From assembly GCA_049663345.1 (NCBI GenBank), contig JBATDG010000033.1, positions 11,147-75,146 of the forward strand: 64,000 bases of DNA, read 5' to 3'. Within the stretch, counting starts at the first letter, position 1. Every line of letters begins with the position of its first letter. Positions 1 through 8,029 of this stretch are shown here, piece by piece. Made by a program: the position numbers and the translations under genes. The notes below the pieces were generated by a model. It ran no database searches. It saw only the letters and a list, made by a program, of their open reading frames with translations, and was not told the DNA's origin. This stretch comes from SZUA-365 sp049663345 (GTDB lineage: Bacteria > Bacteroidota > Ignavibacteria > SZUA-365).

Positions 1-404
1 AATCCCGCATGATGTCCCTCATACGCAAGCGCCGTTGTATTTCGATACGGATAATAACTTTGGCTACGGTTGCTGTAGATATACTCCAGTCCGGGATCGG
101 TTGAGACAGGGAGAGGTACCGGAATGATCTGTCCGGTTTCACATCGTCCGAAGAGCTGAACCGTCGATCCATGATTCGTTTCAAACAGCACTTTGCCGTT
201 GGCCGCCGCTTCCGAAATCCAGACCACGGGCTCGGACACGACTGCTTCATCCATCTCACGATCGATCACATATCTGCGAAAATCCGTCGAACTCCCGGCG
301 TCGCCGTTGAGATAATAGACCACGCGCGCGGCGGACTGTCCCTCCGGATCATCACTGCAGGAAAGCAGCAGCAGCGGCAGCAAAAGCATCAATCGCAGTT
401 TCAT
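1..404 (-). CDS. Putative lipoprotein, C-terminus cut off by the window edge
   Basis: An open frame runs from an ATG at 404 off the left edge of the window, giving at least 134 residues. A strong GGAGGAGGT ribosome site lies about 5 bases upstream of the ATG, which supports this start. The N-terminus is a short lipoprotein signal (MKLRLMLLLPLLLLSC) with the lipid-bearing Cys at residue 16, followed by an acidic SDDPEG stretch typical of exported lipoproteins. The rest is hydrophilic, with no motif I recognise. It is transcribed away from the neighbouring arsenic regulator, so about 120 bp serve both divergent genes. Function unknown; a periplasm-facing membrane anchor is inferred from the signal only. 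Confidence 0.72.
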   Translation of the reverse strand, partial: MKLRLMLLLPLLLLSCSDDPEGQSAARVVYYLNGDAGSSTDFRRYVIDREMDEAVVSEPVVWISEAAANGKVLFETNHGSTVQLFGRCETGQIIPVPLPVSTDPGLEYIYSNRSQSYYPYRNTTALAYEGHHAG

Positions 405-523
405 CGCGGACCTCCTCCGGTAAACCTGGTTGTCAGTGGCAAATCATATGAGATCAATCTCTCCATTATAGGATTTTCCTGCAGAAAATTCATGCCATTT
501 TTTTCTTCCCTCCCCTTGCGCGG

Positions 524-919
524 ATGATGCCGTCTTTCATATATTCGTTTATGCAAATATATGCACATGACATCGAAACAGTAATGCAGGCCTTGGCGGA
601 TGTCAATCGCCTGCGCATTCTCAATCTCCTGCTGCAGACGAAGGAACTGTGCGTCTGCGACATCGAACGCGTGCTGGCGATTCCGCAAACACGGGTTTCG
701 CGTCACCTGACCATTCTCCGCAACAGCGGCTGGGTGACGTCACGGCGCGAGGGACGCTGGATGCATTACCGGGTGACCGACGATACTCCGTTCAAACACG
801 AACTCGTCCGCGGCTTCAGGAAACAGTGGACCGAAGTACCGGAATTCATTCAGGATATCGAAAGACTTACGCAGCCCGCACTCGTCTGCTGCGAACCCTT
901 GAAGGAGAAGCGATCATGA
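524..919 (+). CDS. arsR: ArsR-family arsenite-responsive transcriptional repressor
   Basis: This winged helix-turn-helix repressor of about 131 residues has the classic ArsR arrangement. 'ALADVNRLRILNLL' is the dimer/first helix, ELCVCDI (residues 41-47) holds the As(III)-binding Cys pair Cys43 and Cys45, and 'PQTRVSRHLTILRNSGWV' is the recognition helix. A further Cys pair lies near the C-terminus. Metal binding would release the promoter and derepress the downstream exporter. The start is uncertain: ATG at 524, 551 and 584 are all in frame and none has a clear ribosome site. Its TGA overlaps the exporter's ATG (ATGA), so the two are translationally coupled. Family assignment is firm; the inducer is inferred from the CVC motif and neighbours. 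Confidence 0.93.
   Translation: MMPSFIYSFMQIYAHDIETVMQALADVNRLRILNLLLQTKELCVCDIERVLAIPQTRVSRHLTILRNSGWVTSRREGRWMHYRVTDDTPFKHELVRGFRKQWTEVPEFIQDIERLTQPALVCCEPLKEKRS
538..563. promoter_or_regulatory. Candidate operator (AT-rich inverted repeat) at arsR1
   Basis: Arms CATATATT (538-545) and AATATATG (556-563) form a perfect inverted repeat with a 10-nt spacer. ArsR-family repressors bind such AT-rich dyads near their own promoter. It lies inside the longest possible reading frame of the regulator and covers the alternative ATG at 551, so if it is the operator the true start may be further downstream. Confidence 0.4.
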
Positions 920-1983
920 CGCGCAGCGAGGCTCCCGTACGGCGGCTTTCATTTCTCGACCGCTATCTCACGCTTTGGATCTTCGCCGCCATGGCTGCCG
1001 GTGTGCTGCTGGGACATTTCCTCCCCGCCATCGCAGGCTTCTGGAACGACTTTCAATCCGGCACCACCAACGTCCCCATCGCGATCGGACTGATCCTCAT
1101 GATGTATCCGCCGCTGGCAAAGGTGCGCTATGAGGAACTGGGCGACGTCTTTCGGAATCTGCGCGTGCTCTCGCTTTCTCTCGTGCAGAACTGGGTGATC
1201 GGTCCGATACTTATGTTCACCCTCGCCGTGATCTTCCTCCCCGATCAGCCCGAATATATGACGGGGCTCATCCTCATCGGACTCGCCCGCTGCATCGCGA
1301 TGGTGATCGTGTGGAACGAACTTGCCTGCGGCGACAGCGAATATGCCGCGGGACTCGTCGCCTTCAATTCCATTTTCCAGGTGCTCTTTTATTCTGTGTA
1401 TGCCTGGGTGTTTATCACCGTGGTCCCCGAGTGGCTGGGATTGCAGGGTTCAGTGGTTGATATCTCCATGGGTGATATCGCCGAATCCGTATTTATCTAT
1501 CTCGGCATCCCCTTTCTTGCGGGCATGCTCACGCGCTTCTTCCTCGTGCGGGCGAAAGGCAAGGAATGGTATCACGGGAAATTCATTCCGCGCATATCGC
1601 CGCTCACGCTCATCGCCTTGCTGTTTACCATCTTCGTGATGTTCTCTCTCAAGGGCGAGATGATTGTCGAGCTGCCGTTCGATGTCCTTCGCATCGCCCT
1701 GCCGCTGGTCATTTATTTCGTGATCATGTTTCTCGTGTCGTTCTGGATGGGAAAGCGCGTTGGTGCGGATTATGCGAAGACCGCCACGCTCTCCTTCACC
1801 GCGGCGAGCAACAATTTCGAACTCGCCATCGCCGTGGCTGTGGCGGTGTTCGGCATCAATTCGGGAGTGGCCTTTGCCGCAGTGATTGGTCCGCTGGTGG
1901 AAGTCCCTGTGCTCATCGGACTCGTCAGCGTCGCGCTGCGCCTCCGCGCGAAGTATTTCAGAGCTGAAGTTCCGATTACATAA
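916..1983 (+). CDS. acr3: Acr3-family arsenite efflux permease
   Basis: This 355-residue polytopic membrane protein of the Acr3 (BART superfamily) type extrudes As(OH)3 using the proton motive force. The start is the ATG overlapping the arsR stop; an upstream extension in this frame is just the shadow of arsR. It has about ten hydrophobic segments and the family signature 'GLARCIAMVIVWNELACGD', with the conserved membrane Cys at residue 126. The segment 'AASNNFELAIAVAVAVFG' near the C-terminus is the other highly conserved Acr3 block. Length matches the family (about 350). It sits between arsR and arsC in one operon. Confidence 0.96.
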   Translation: MTRSEAPVRRLSFLDRYLTLWIFAAMAAGVLLGHFLPAIAGFWNDFQSGTTNVPIAIGLILMMYPPLAKVRYEELGDVFRNLRVLSLSLVQNWVIGPILMFTLAVIFLPDQPEYMTGLILIGLARCIAMVIVWNELACGDSEYAAGLVAFNSIFQVLFYSVYAWVFITVVPEWLGLQGSVVDISMGDIAESVFIYLGIPFLAGMLTRFFLVRAKGKEWYHGKFIPRISPLTLIALLFTIFVMFSLKGEMIVELPFDVLRIALPLVIYFVIMFLVSFWMGKRVGADYAKTATLSFTAASNNFELAIAVAVAVFGINSGVAFAAVIGPLVEVPVLIGLVSVALRLRAKYFRAEVPIT

Positions 1984-1986
1984 TCA

Positions 1987-2682
1987 ATGAATGAGCGACA
2001 AAGCAAAATGAACAGCGACATCTTCTTTCCACTGCTGCGAATGACACTCACCGCTGCACAGGCGACGCTGAACAGCATTCCCTCAGCCCGGCGGCAGACG
2101 CTGGATCAACTCGCAGCCTGGATCGCGGAACGCGCGCGGGCAGGATCTGCGGCGGAGCTGGTATTCATCTGCACGCACAATTCCCGCCGCAGTCATTTCG
2201 GACAAATCTGGGCGCAGACTGCGGCTGCGGCGTTCGGCCTGCAGCATGTTCGAACTTATTCCGGTGGCACCGAAGCGACAGCCTTTCATCCCAACGCCGT
2301 GAACGCGCTCCGGTCACAGGGATTCGAAATCCGGAAGCAGGATGAAACCGACAATCCCTTATATCTCGTTCAGGCGGGTCCCGCCCTGCCGGTATTCCCC
2401 GTCTATTCTAAACGCTACGACGACAGCGCTAATCCTTCCTCGGATTTCGCTGCCGTCATGACCTGTTCCGATGCCGATGAGGCCTGTCCTTTTATTCCGG
2501 GCGCCGGCATCCGATTCTCCACTCCCTACGACGACCCCAAAGCCTCCGACGGCACTGGACGCGAATCCATCGTCTACGCCCAGCGCAGTCTGCAGATCGC
2601 AAGTGAGATGCTTTATGCAGGCACAGAGGCACAGAGGCACAAAGGCACAAAGGACGTAGGGGCGAGCCACCTTCCAAAATGA
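1987..2682 (+). CDS. arsC: Arsenate reductase, low-molecular-weight phosphatase type
   Basis: This protein reduces As(V) to As(III), feeding the adjacent exporter. The P-loop is CTHNSRR (Cys62, a CX5R phosphatase motif). The distal pair Cys160 and Cys167 in 'MTCSDADEAC' has the spacing of the Cys82/Cys89 relay in thioredoxin-coupled ArsC, so the disulfide cascade looks intact. The start is uncertain: ATG at 1987, 3 bases after acr3, or ATG at 2008. The family domain ends near residue 210 (SEMLY); the last ~20 residues are translated from an intergenic octamer repeat and are probably not functional. The tail suggests repeat insertion removed the original stop. Confidence 0.9.
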   Translation: MNERQSKMNSDIFFPLLRMTLTAAQATLNSIPSARRQTLDQLAAWIAERARAGSAAELVFICTHNSRRSHFGQIWAQTAAAAFGLQHVRTYSGGTEATAFHPNAVNALRSQGFEIRKQDETDNPLYLVQAGPALPVFPVYSKRYDDSANPSSDFAAVMTCSDADEACPFIPGAGIRFSTPYDDPKASDGTGRESIVYAQRSLQIASEMLYAGTEAQRHKGTKDVGASHLPK

Positions 2683-2808
2683 GGAAATGGTTCGCAACCG
2701 ACAGGAAACGCAGAATGGAACGCGCGTTCGCAGCGCACATCGGCTCGGCCCCGGTTGCACAAAGGACGAATCAGCTATCAGCCATCAGCCATTAGCCATT
2801 AGCCATCA
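2619..2808. repeat. Composite intergenic repeat between arsC and arsM (octamers, then heptamers)
   Basis: Four octamers (AGGCACAG twice, AGGCACAA twice) occupy 2619-2650 and are read as the arsC C-terminus. At 2656-2676 lies a 21-nt block found again inverted at 5351-5371 (20 of 21 match). A heptamer array follows at 2770-2804 (ATCAGCT, ATCAGCC twice, ATTAGCC twice); the same heptamer recurs on the other strand at 56205-56267. No coding capacity is evident outside the arsC tail. Confidence 0.85.
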
Positions 2809-2834
2809 CACCATTATCCAAAAATATAATCCCC

Positions 2835-3653
2835 ATGACCAACACACCCGACGAACTCAAACAGATTGTCAAAGAAAAATACACCATCATTGCTGAGCAG
2901 CCGATGGATGTGAATGCTTCGTCCTGCTGCGGCGCGACTTCGGTTTGCTGCGGCGATGGAATGACCTATTCGATTATGGCCGATGACTACAGCGGCAAGG
3001 ATGGCTATGTCGCGGATGCGGATCTCGCGCTTGGCTGCGGCATCCCCACTGACCACGCGGGAATCCGTCCGGGCATGACCGTGCTCGACCTGGGCAGCGG
3101 TGCGGGCAACGATGTGTTCATCGCCGCGAAGGAGACGGGTCCCGATGGACTCGTGATCGGCGTGGACATGACCGAAGCGATGATTGAAAAAGCGAACATC
3201 AACAAGACGAAGCTCGGCGCCGAAAATGTGGATTTCCGTCTTGGTGAAATCGAGTCCATGCCTGTGGATGACGACTCCGTCGACGTGATCATTTCCAACT
3301 GCGTGCTGAATCTTGTCCCGGAAAAGGCGAATGCCTTTGCGGAAATGTACCGCGTGCTCAAGCCCGGCGGCAGCTTCACGGTGTCGGACATTGTGGTGGA
3401 AGGCGATATGCCCGAGCATTTGCGATCCGTCGCCACGATGTACGCCGGCTGCGTTTCCGGAGCCGTGAAGCGCGAGGAGTATCTCGGTCTCATCAACGAT
3501 GCCGGCTTCATCGACGTTGCCGTTCCCAAGGAAAAACCCATCGTCATTCCCGACGACGTAATACAGAGCGAACTCGCGTCCTTCCCCGAGGAGCAGCGCA
3601 GCATGGGCGGCGCGCGGCTGGTGAGCGTAACTGTGCGTGCATTCAAACCCTGA
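2835..3653 (+). CDS. arsM: Arsenite S-adenosylmethionine methyltransferase
   Basis: This 272-residue class I SAM-dependent methyltransferase adds methyl groups to As(III), giving mono-, di- and trimethyl species. SAM motif I is 'VLDLGSGAGNDVF' (about 83-95). The three catalytic cysteines expected in ArsM are visible: Cys68 in ALGCGIP, Cys156 in SNCVLNL and Cys206 in AGCVSGA, the last two 50 residues apart as in characterised enzymes. Extra N-terminal pairs (Cys31/32, Cys38/39) are common in bacterial ArsM. No ribosome site is evident. The repeat-filled gap after arsC means it may have its own promoter or be read through. Confidence 0.95.
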   Translation: MTNTPDELKQIVKEKYTIIAEQPMDVNASSCCGATSVCCGDGMTYSIMADDYSGKDGYVADADLALGCGIPTDHAGIRPGMTVLDLGSGAGNDVFIAAKETGPDGLVIGVDMTEAMIEKANINKTKLGAENVDFRLGEIESMPVDDDSVDVIISNCVLNLVPEKANAFAEMYRVLKPGGSFTVSDIVVEGDMPEHLRSVATMYAGCVSGAVKREEYLGLINDAGFIDVAVPKEKPIVIPDDVIQSELASFPEEQRSMGGARLVSVTVRAFKP

Positions 3654-3687
3654 TCTTGCTTTCATTCATTCACGGCGACTAAAAAAA

Positions 3688-4116
3688 ATGCGCAGCTCAG
3701 TTCGCATAGCGATATTCCTGCTCATCCTCCTTACGGCCGCCAACAGCTGCGGGAAGAAAGATCGCGCAGCATCGGAGGAAGGCGAAGCGGCCTCATCCTC
3801 GAAGATCCTCACGCTCGACGCCGGCAGCATGGACGCGTTCCTTGCTGCCGGTGGACCGGCTATTATCGAATTCGGCGGCAAGCGCTGCCTTCCCTGCATG
3901 GAGATGCGCAAGACACTGGACAAACTCGGCGAACTGCGAAAGGGTGTCCGCCTGGGCATTGTGTACTGGGAGGACAATCCCGAGCTGTTCGAGAAATGGA
4001 AGGTCGGGCTGATCCCCGCACAAATCGTTTTTGACGGCAGCGGAAGGGAAGTAACGCGTCACCGGGGAAGCTGGGAACTCGATTCCCTCCTCGCACAAAT
4101 CGACGGACTCAAGTAA
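3688..4116 (+). CDS. Thioredoxin-fold lipoprotein with CLPC active site
   Basis: A 142-residue exported protein. The chosen ATG starts directly at a lipoprotein signal (MRSSVRIAIFLLILLTAANSC, lipid Cys at 21); an upstream ATG would add a non-signal extension. A charged Ser/Glu linker leads into a thioredoxin-like domain with the redox motif Cys67-Leu-Pro-Cys70 and the cis-Pro-like segment 'VGLIPAQIVFD'. It would act outside the cytoplasmic membrane, reducing or isomerising disulfides or passing electrons from a CcdA/DsbD-like protein such as the ArsG-type permease nearby. That partnership is inference. Its last codons are copied in a 43-bp tandem repeat. Confidence 0.85.
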   Translation: MRSSVRIAIFLLILLTAANSCGKKDRAASEEGEAASSSKILTLDAGSMDAFLAAGGPAIIEFGGKRCLPCMEMRKTLDKLGELRKGVRLGIVYWEDNPELFEKWKVGLIPAQIVFDGSGREVTRHRGSWELDSLLAQIDGLK

Positions 4117-4211
4117 GCAGCACGCTTCCCTCCTCGCTCAAATCGACGGACGCGGGTAAGCAGCACGCTTCCCTCCTCGCTCAAATCGACGGGCTCGAGT
4201 AAGCAGCACGC
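4083..4211 (+). repeat. Three tandem 43-bp copies of the 3' end of the thioredoxin-fold gene
   Basis: Copies lie at 4083-4125, 4126-4168 and 4169-4211. The first includes the last 10 sense codons and the TAA of the upstream gene; the other two are downstream copies differing at a few bases, each retaining TAA. It looks like local slippage or unequal duplication. The rest of the gap up to 4326 shows no further gene. Confidence 0.95.
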
Positions 4212-4326
4212 TTTCATGTGCAGTTCGCCTCGAACAGATCACAGGGGGATGCTGGTTGAGGCCTGTTTTTCAGTATTGACGAAAGTTTGCCTTTTCTCTC
4301 AACGTTCCAGCAACCATTTTGCAAAG

Positions 4327-5154
4327 ATGGACATGCGAACACTCCTCAGATTCATTATCGCTTTGCTCATTCTCACCGCCGGGCTCAGTTCCGCGCTAGC
4401 TCAGGATAGTGCAGGCACGAAAGAACAGGACGCGACCAGCGAACTGCCGACGTCCCCGCAGCTTGCCGCAAACGACAGCTCTGCGACCCGCTGTTTCACT
4501 CTCACGGAGCCCACCGAGTATTATTTCGGCGAGATCAGACAGAGCGATACCGTCGTCCATACGTTTGTATTCCGGAACGAATGTGCCGACACGATTGAAA
4601 TCGGTTCTGCCCGCTCGAGCTGCGGCTGTACGTCCATCGTGCTTTCGGACAAGGTGATTCCGCCCGGCGGCGAAGCGCGCATCCTTGCGAAGTTCACTCC
4701 GCCCCGCGGGTCAAAGGGACGCGTCAGCAAATCCGTGAGTGTCTATCTGAAGGGAGCGTCCTCAGCACATACCGTACTGCGGGTTTCCGCAACCGTGCAT
4801 TGCGCCATTGAAATTGAGCCCTCGTATATTCAGATCCCCAACGCCGTCGCTGGAGTACCGTCGAGCGTGCAGTCCCGCATCACCAATGTTTCGGACAGCA
4901 CGATCCTCATTGAGACCACCGGGATCAGCCTGACGTCATATCCTGATGACGCCGAAAAGGCCGGAGGCGAAACGCTGCCGTTGGATGGCGGGACGGTGAC
5001 CCCGGCCAGTCTCGCACTGAAGCCCGGCGAAAGCGCTTTGCTGACCATCGGCGTCACCCCTCGCTACAAAGGACAACTCAACGGATCCGTCGGTCTGAAA
5101 ATCGGCGACAGCGAGAATGTGATTTTTCTTTTTGCAGAAGTGGGTGAGAAATAA
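4327..5154 (+). CDS. DUF1573 secreted protein
   Basis: A 275-residue exported protein. The signal peptide MDMRTLLRFIIALLILTAGL...ALAQ fixes the start at 4327 or the second ATG at 4333. The DUF1573 domain follows at about residues 58-140: 'YYFGEIRQSDTVVHTFVFRN' resembles the FGxIxxGxxVxxxFxxxN consensus (quoted part 66-85), and SCGCT (98-102) is the family hallmark. A second Ig-like/ASH-type beta domain fills the C-terminal half. DUF1573 proteins are common in Bacteroidota and of unknown biochemical role. It follows the arsenic genes in the same direction, but the repeat gap makes co-transcription doubtful. Confidence 0.85.
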   Translation: MDMRTLLRFIIALLILTAGLSSALAQDSAGTKEQDATSELPTSPQLAANDSSATRCFTLTEPTEYYFGEIRQSDTVVHTFVFRNECADTIEIGSARSSCGCTSIVLSDKVIPPGGEARILAKFTPPRGSKGRVSKSVSVYLKGASSAHTVLRVSATVHCAIEIEPSYIQIPNAVAGVPSSVQSRITNVSDSTILIETTGISLTSYPDDAEKAGGETLPLDGGTVTPASLALKPGESALLTIGVTPRYKGQLNGSVGLKIGDSENVIFLFAEVGEK

Positions 5155-5190
5155 TTGCGAGACGGGGTTTAATCCGAGTCGGGGTTTATT

Positions 5191-5241
5191 GCGGGATGGC
5201 GTGCGATGCGGGATGGCGTGCGATGCGGGATGGCGTGCGAC
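5191..5241. repeat. Three tandem 17-nt repeats
   Basis: The unit GCGGGATGGCGTGCGAT is repeated at 5191, 5208 and 5225, the last with a final C. It lies in the convergent gap between the DUF1573 gene and the permease. Between here and 5383 I see only the inverted copy of the 2656 block (5351-5371) and no gene. Confidence 0.9.
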
Positions 5242-5383
5242 CTGCCCCGGGGGCTTACATCTTTACGTCAATGTCCGGGCGAACCGACGAAAGGGACGAG
5301 ACGTTTTACCGGTTATTCACATTCACCTACAACGAAAGTTCAGTCACGTCTGGAAGGTGGTTCGCCCCTACATGCCGTTTCTC

Positions 5384-5503
5384 ACGCCTTACGCCTTACG
5401 CCTCACGCCTTACGCCTCACGCCTTACGCCTTACGCCTTACGCCTCACGCCTTACGCCTCACGCCTTACGCCTCACGCCTTACGCCTCACGTCTTACGTC
5501 CTC
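5384..5503. repeat. Seventeen-unit heptamer array ending at a stop codon
   Basis: Units ACGCCTT and ACGCCTC run without interruption from 5384 to about 5495, followed by ACGTCCTC. Six bases later comes the complement of the permease's TAG stop. Apparent Leu/Thr/Pro-rich reading frames across it are artefacts of the repeat. The array is downstream of both convergent genes. Confidence 0.95.
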
Positions 5504-5508
5504 ACGCC

Positions 5509-6810
5509 CTAACGCACGAACGCGCCAAACATCATACCCGTGGCGGTGGCCATCACAACAACGAGCGAGACGAAGACGACCGTTTTTTTCGTGCCCATTA
5601 CGCTGCGTATGACGAGCATGTTGGGAAGGGAGAGTGCGGGGCCGGCGAGGAGGAGGGCGAGGGCGGGACCCTTTCCCATTCCCGAGGCGAGCAATCCCTG
5701 CACGATAGGCACTTCAGTCAGCGTGGCGAAATACATGAAGGCGCCGAAGACGCTGGCGAAAAGGTTCGCGCCGAGCGAGTTGCCGCCGACAAGCGAAGAT
5801 ACCCAGGCGTTCGGGATGAGTCCCTCGCCGCCGGCAGAGCCGAGGAGAAGTCCCGCCACAAGCACACCCGCGCCGAGGAGCGGCAGAATCTGTTTGGCGA
5901 AGCCCCAGCTTGAGTACATCCACTCCCGCGGTTCGCCGGGCACACGGAAGGAGAGGACGGCGAGTCCGACAGTTGCGGCAACAAAGGGCAGCAGCGGCTG
6001 TCCGGGAAATGCGAAGGCGAGCACGACCACCGGCGCGATGCCGAGCAGCACCTGCAGCGGCTTCATGCCCAGCACTCGCACCATCGCGTAGCCGACCAGC
6101 AGGCCGAAGGCGGAGGTTATCCACCATTTCCATTGGAATATCAGGGAGAAGAGTCCCGCGTCGTCGCCGGGCTTGCCCCAGTTGGCGAACACCAGCACGC
6201 CTACCAACGCGAAGAAATGCAGCGAGGTCTGCCAGAGGGGACGACCGTCCTCAATGACCGGGACGCTCAGCTGCGCGGCCGCTTTCTCACGTTCCTCTTT
6301 CCGGAATATCAGCGCCATCAGCAATCCAATGACGATGCTGAACGACACCGCGCCGATGACACGCGCGAGTCCGAGCTCGAAGCCGAGTATGCGTGCTGTG
6401 AGAATAATGGCAAGGATGTTGATAGCCGGACCGGAGTAGAGAAACGCGATTGCGGGGCCGAGTCCCGCGCCCCGCTTGTGGATGCTGGAGAACAGCGGGA
6501 GGATGGTGCAGGAGCAAACCGCAAGCACGGTGCCCGACACTGATGCGATGAGATAGGATTTCCATTTCACGGCATTGGCGCCGAAGTACTTGACGACAGA
6601 GGCCTGACTGACGAATACGGCGATCACCCCGGCGATGAAAAACGCGGGCACAAGGCAGAGCAGCACGTGTTCATGCGCATACCAGCGCAGAAGCGTGAAG
6701 GCCTCAACGACGGCGTTGTCGAAACGCGGAGTTCCGACGGGAATGAACCATGCGGCGAGAAAGAATGCCGTGATCCATGCGAATATTTTTGCTTCCTGTT
6801 TCCAGCTCAT
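5509..6810 (-). CDS. DUF318/ArsP-type permease (UPF0718 family)
   Basis: A 433-residue polytopic membrane protein with two related halves, as in the YraQ/DUF318 permeases. The first half has 'AVCSCTILPLFSSIHKRGAG' (Cys99-Ser-Cys101) and SGPAIN (126-131); the second has the degenerate counterpart 'LLLAGPALSLPNMLVIRSV'. Family members near arsenic genes (ArsP) export trivalent organoarsenicals. Location beside ArsE/F/G and the Cys pair support an arsenic role, but other substrates cannot be excluded because DUF318 is broad. It is the last gene of the minus-strand arm, 96 bp after arsG. The CSC motif in a membrane segment is consistent with thiol-dependent substrate binding (inference). Confidence 0.85.
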   Translation of the reverse strand: MSWKQEAKIFAWITAFFLAAWFIPVGTPRFDNAVVEAFTLLRWYAHEHVLLCLVPAFFIAGVIAVFVSQASVVKYFGANAVKWKSYLIASVSGTVLAVCSCTILPLFSSIHKRGAGLGPAIAFLYSGPAINILAIILTARILGFELGLARVIGAVSFSIVIGLLMALIFRKEEREKAAAQLSVPVIEDGRPLWQTSLHFFALVGVLVFANWGKPGDDAGLFSLIFQWKWWITSAFGLLVGYAMVRVLGMKPLQVLLGIAPVVVLAFAFPGQPLLPFVAATVGLAVLSFRVPGEPREWMYSSWGFAKQILPLLGAGVLVAGLLLGSAGGEGLIPNAWVSSLVGGNSLGANLFASVFGAFMYFATLTEVPIVQGLLASGMGKGPALALLLAGPALSLPNMLVIRSVMGTKKTVVFVSLVVVMATATGMMFGAFVR

Positions 6811-6906
6811 GATGTGGTGCAGGACCCTTGCCTGCGGTATGCAAACGTGATGTTGGATTGCTCGCGGCTTTCGCGGCGGGCGGTTTGTGTTATCTGCGAA
6901 TTTCCG

Positions 6907-7608
6907 CTATCCGAATAAGTAAATCGATATTAGATACACTCCCGTAAGAATGAACAGAACCGCGACGACCCGGCGGAACCAGCGTTCGAAGGCTTTGATG
7001 CGATTGTAAAAGGTGCCGACGCCGCGGACCGTGTAGGCGATGAGCCATGCCGCGATGATGACAGGGAGTCCCGTTGCAATTGCGAATACGACGGGGAGAT
7101 ATAGTCCGTCGGCACTGGCCACGGTCATGGGAATGAGCATGACGAAATACAGCACGCCGCTGTAGGGACAGAATGCCAAGGCGAATATCATTCCGAGTAA
7201 GAGCGATCCCCAGGCTCCTGAACCGCTGCGTTCACCCGCTGCGGTCGTGAGCTTGTCCAGTAGTGAAAACCTGATGGGAATGATATCGAGCATGAAGACG
7301 CCGATCACGATCAGCATCGGTCCGAGCAGTCTTTCGCCCCAGCCCTGAAACAGTCTCGACACGTCGAAGGTACTCGCGCCGAAGTAGATCACCAGTCCGA
7401 GCGCGGTGTAGGAAATCGCGCGTCCCAGTGTGTAGAGCAAGCCGTTGATGAAGACTGCGCGGCGGTTTTCAAGCTGCCGGCCGATGTAGCCGATGGCGGT
7501 GATGTTGGTGGCCAGCGGACAGGGGCTGATCGCAGTCATGAGTCCGATAATAAACGCCGACAGTACCGGGAGGTCCGTCGAATCGAGTATTTGCTGGAGC
7601 ACTTCCAT
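6907..7608 (-). CDS. arsG: CcdA/DsbD-like membrane protein, ArsG-type arsenical permease
   Basis: A 233-residue, six-helix protein of the DsbD transmembrane/CcdA fold. The paired cysteines sit at residue 30 (ISPCPLATN) and residue 147 (LAFCPYSGV), the positions that transfer electrons in CcdA. The order arsE-arsF-arsG matches the cluster described in Shewanella putrefaciens, where ArsG exports trivalent aromatic aminoarsenicals after ArsE/F reduce the nitro compounds. Sequence alone cannot separate export from electron transport across the membrane. Only one base separates it from arsF, so the two are co-translated. Confidence 0.85.
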   Translation of the reverse strand: MEVLQQILDSTDLPVLSAFIIGLMTAISPCPLATNITAIGYIGRQLENRRAVFINGLLYTLGRAISYTALGLVIYFGASTFDVSRLFQGWGERLLGPMLIVIGVFMLDIIPIRFSLLDKLTTAAGERSGSGAWGSLLLGMIFALAFCPYSGVLYFVMLIPMTVASADGLYLPVVFAIATGLPVIIAAWLIAYTVRGVGTFYNRIKAFERWFRRVVAVLFILTGVYLISIYLFG

Positions 7609-7609
7609 C

Positions 7610-8029
7610 TCAACCCTTGCGCATGCGGTCGATTGTCGCGATCAGCAGCTGCTGCAGCTTTCCGGGATCATTTAATCCGTACTGAAACGCTTCGGCTGTC
7701 AGGTCTTCCGACTTGTCGCCTCTGCACACAAGCAGCGATGATCCGGAGACCTCGTATTTCTCTGCGAGCGCCTCGTTTTCCTCTTCTTCAATATCCAGTG
7801 CGCGAAAGACGATTGACTTGTCCTTGCCGTATTTATCCTTCACAACGGCGCGCGCGACGCGTTCGATGCTCAGGCAGGTCTTGCAGCGCCGGGAGGTATG
7901 GAAATAATACACGATCAGTTCGGCCTTCTTAGCGGCCTTGACGGACTTCTGCTGAGCGGCGAGCGGCTGCGTGATCGGTGCCGCCGGGAGAATTAGAAAA
8001 AGCGCAATCAGAATGAGCAGGGATTTCAT
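7610..8029 (-). CDS. arsF: ArsF-family thioredoxin-like protein (nitroarsenical reduction)
   Basis: A 139-residue protein with an N-terminal signal sequence (MKSLLILIALFLILPAAPIT) and a thioredoxin-like domain. The redox motif is Cys49-Lys-Thr-Cys52 in 'YYFHTSRRCKTCLSIE', a signature of the ArsF family. In the characterised arsEFG system ArsE and ArsF are needed to reduce the nitro group of aromatic arsenicals. Its ATG overlaps the arsE stop (ATGA), showing tight coupling. An exported location for ArsF and a cytoplasmic one for ArsE would put the ArsG membrane protein between them as an electron conduit; this is inference. Confidence 0.85.
   Translation of the reverse strand: MKSLLILIALFLILPAAPITQPLAAQQKSVKAAKKAELIVYYFHTSRRCKTCLSIERVARAVVKDKYGKDKSIVFRALDIEEEENEALAEKYEVSGSSLLVCRGDKSEDLTAEAFQYGLNDPGKLQQLLIATIDRMRKG

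Noticed and set aside
5196..5612. Leu/Thr/Pro-rich repetitive reading frames over the heptamer array
   Set aside because: All three plus frames give the same kind of peptide because 7 is not a multiple of 3. There is no start signal or family match.
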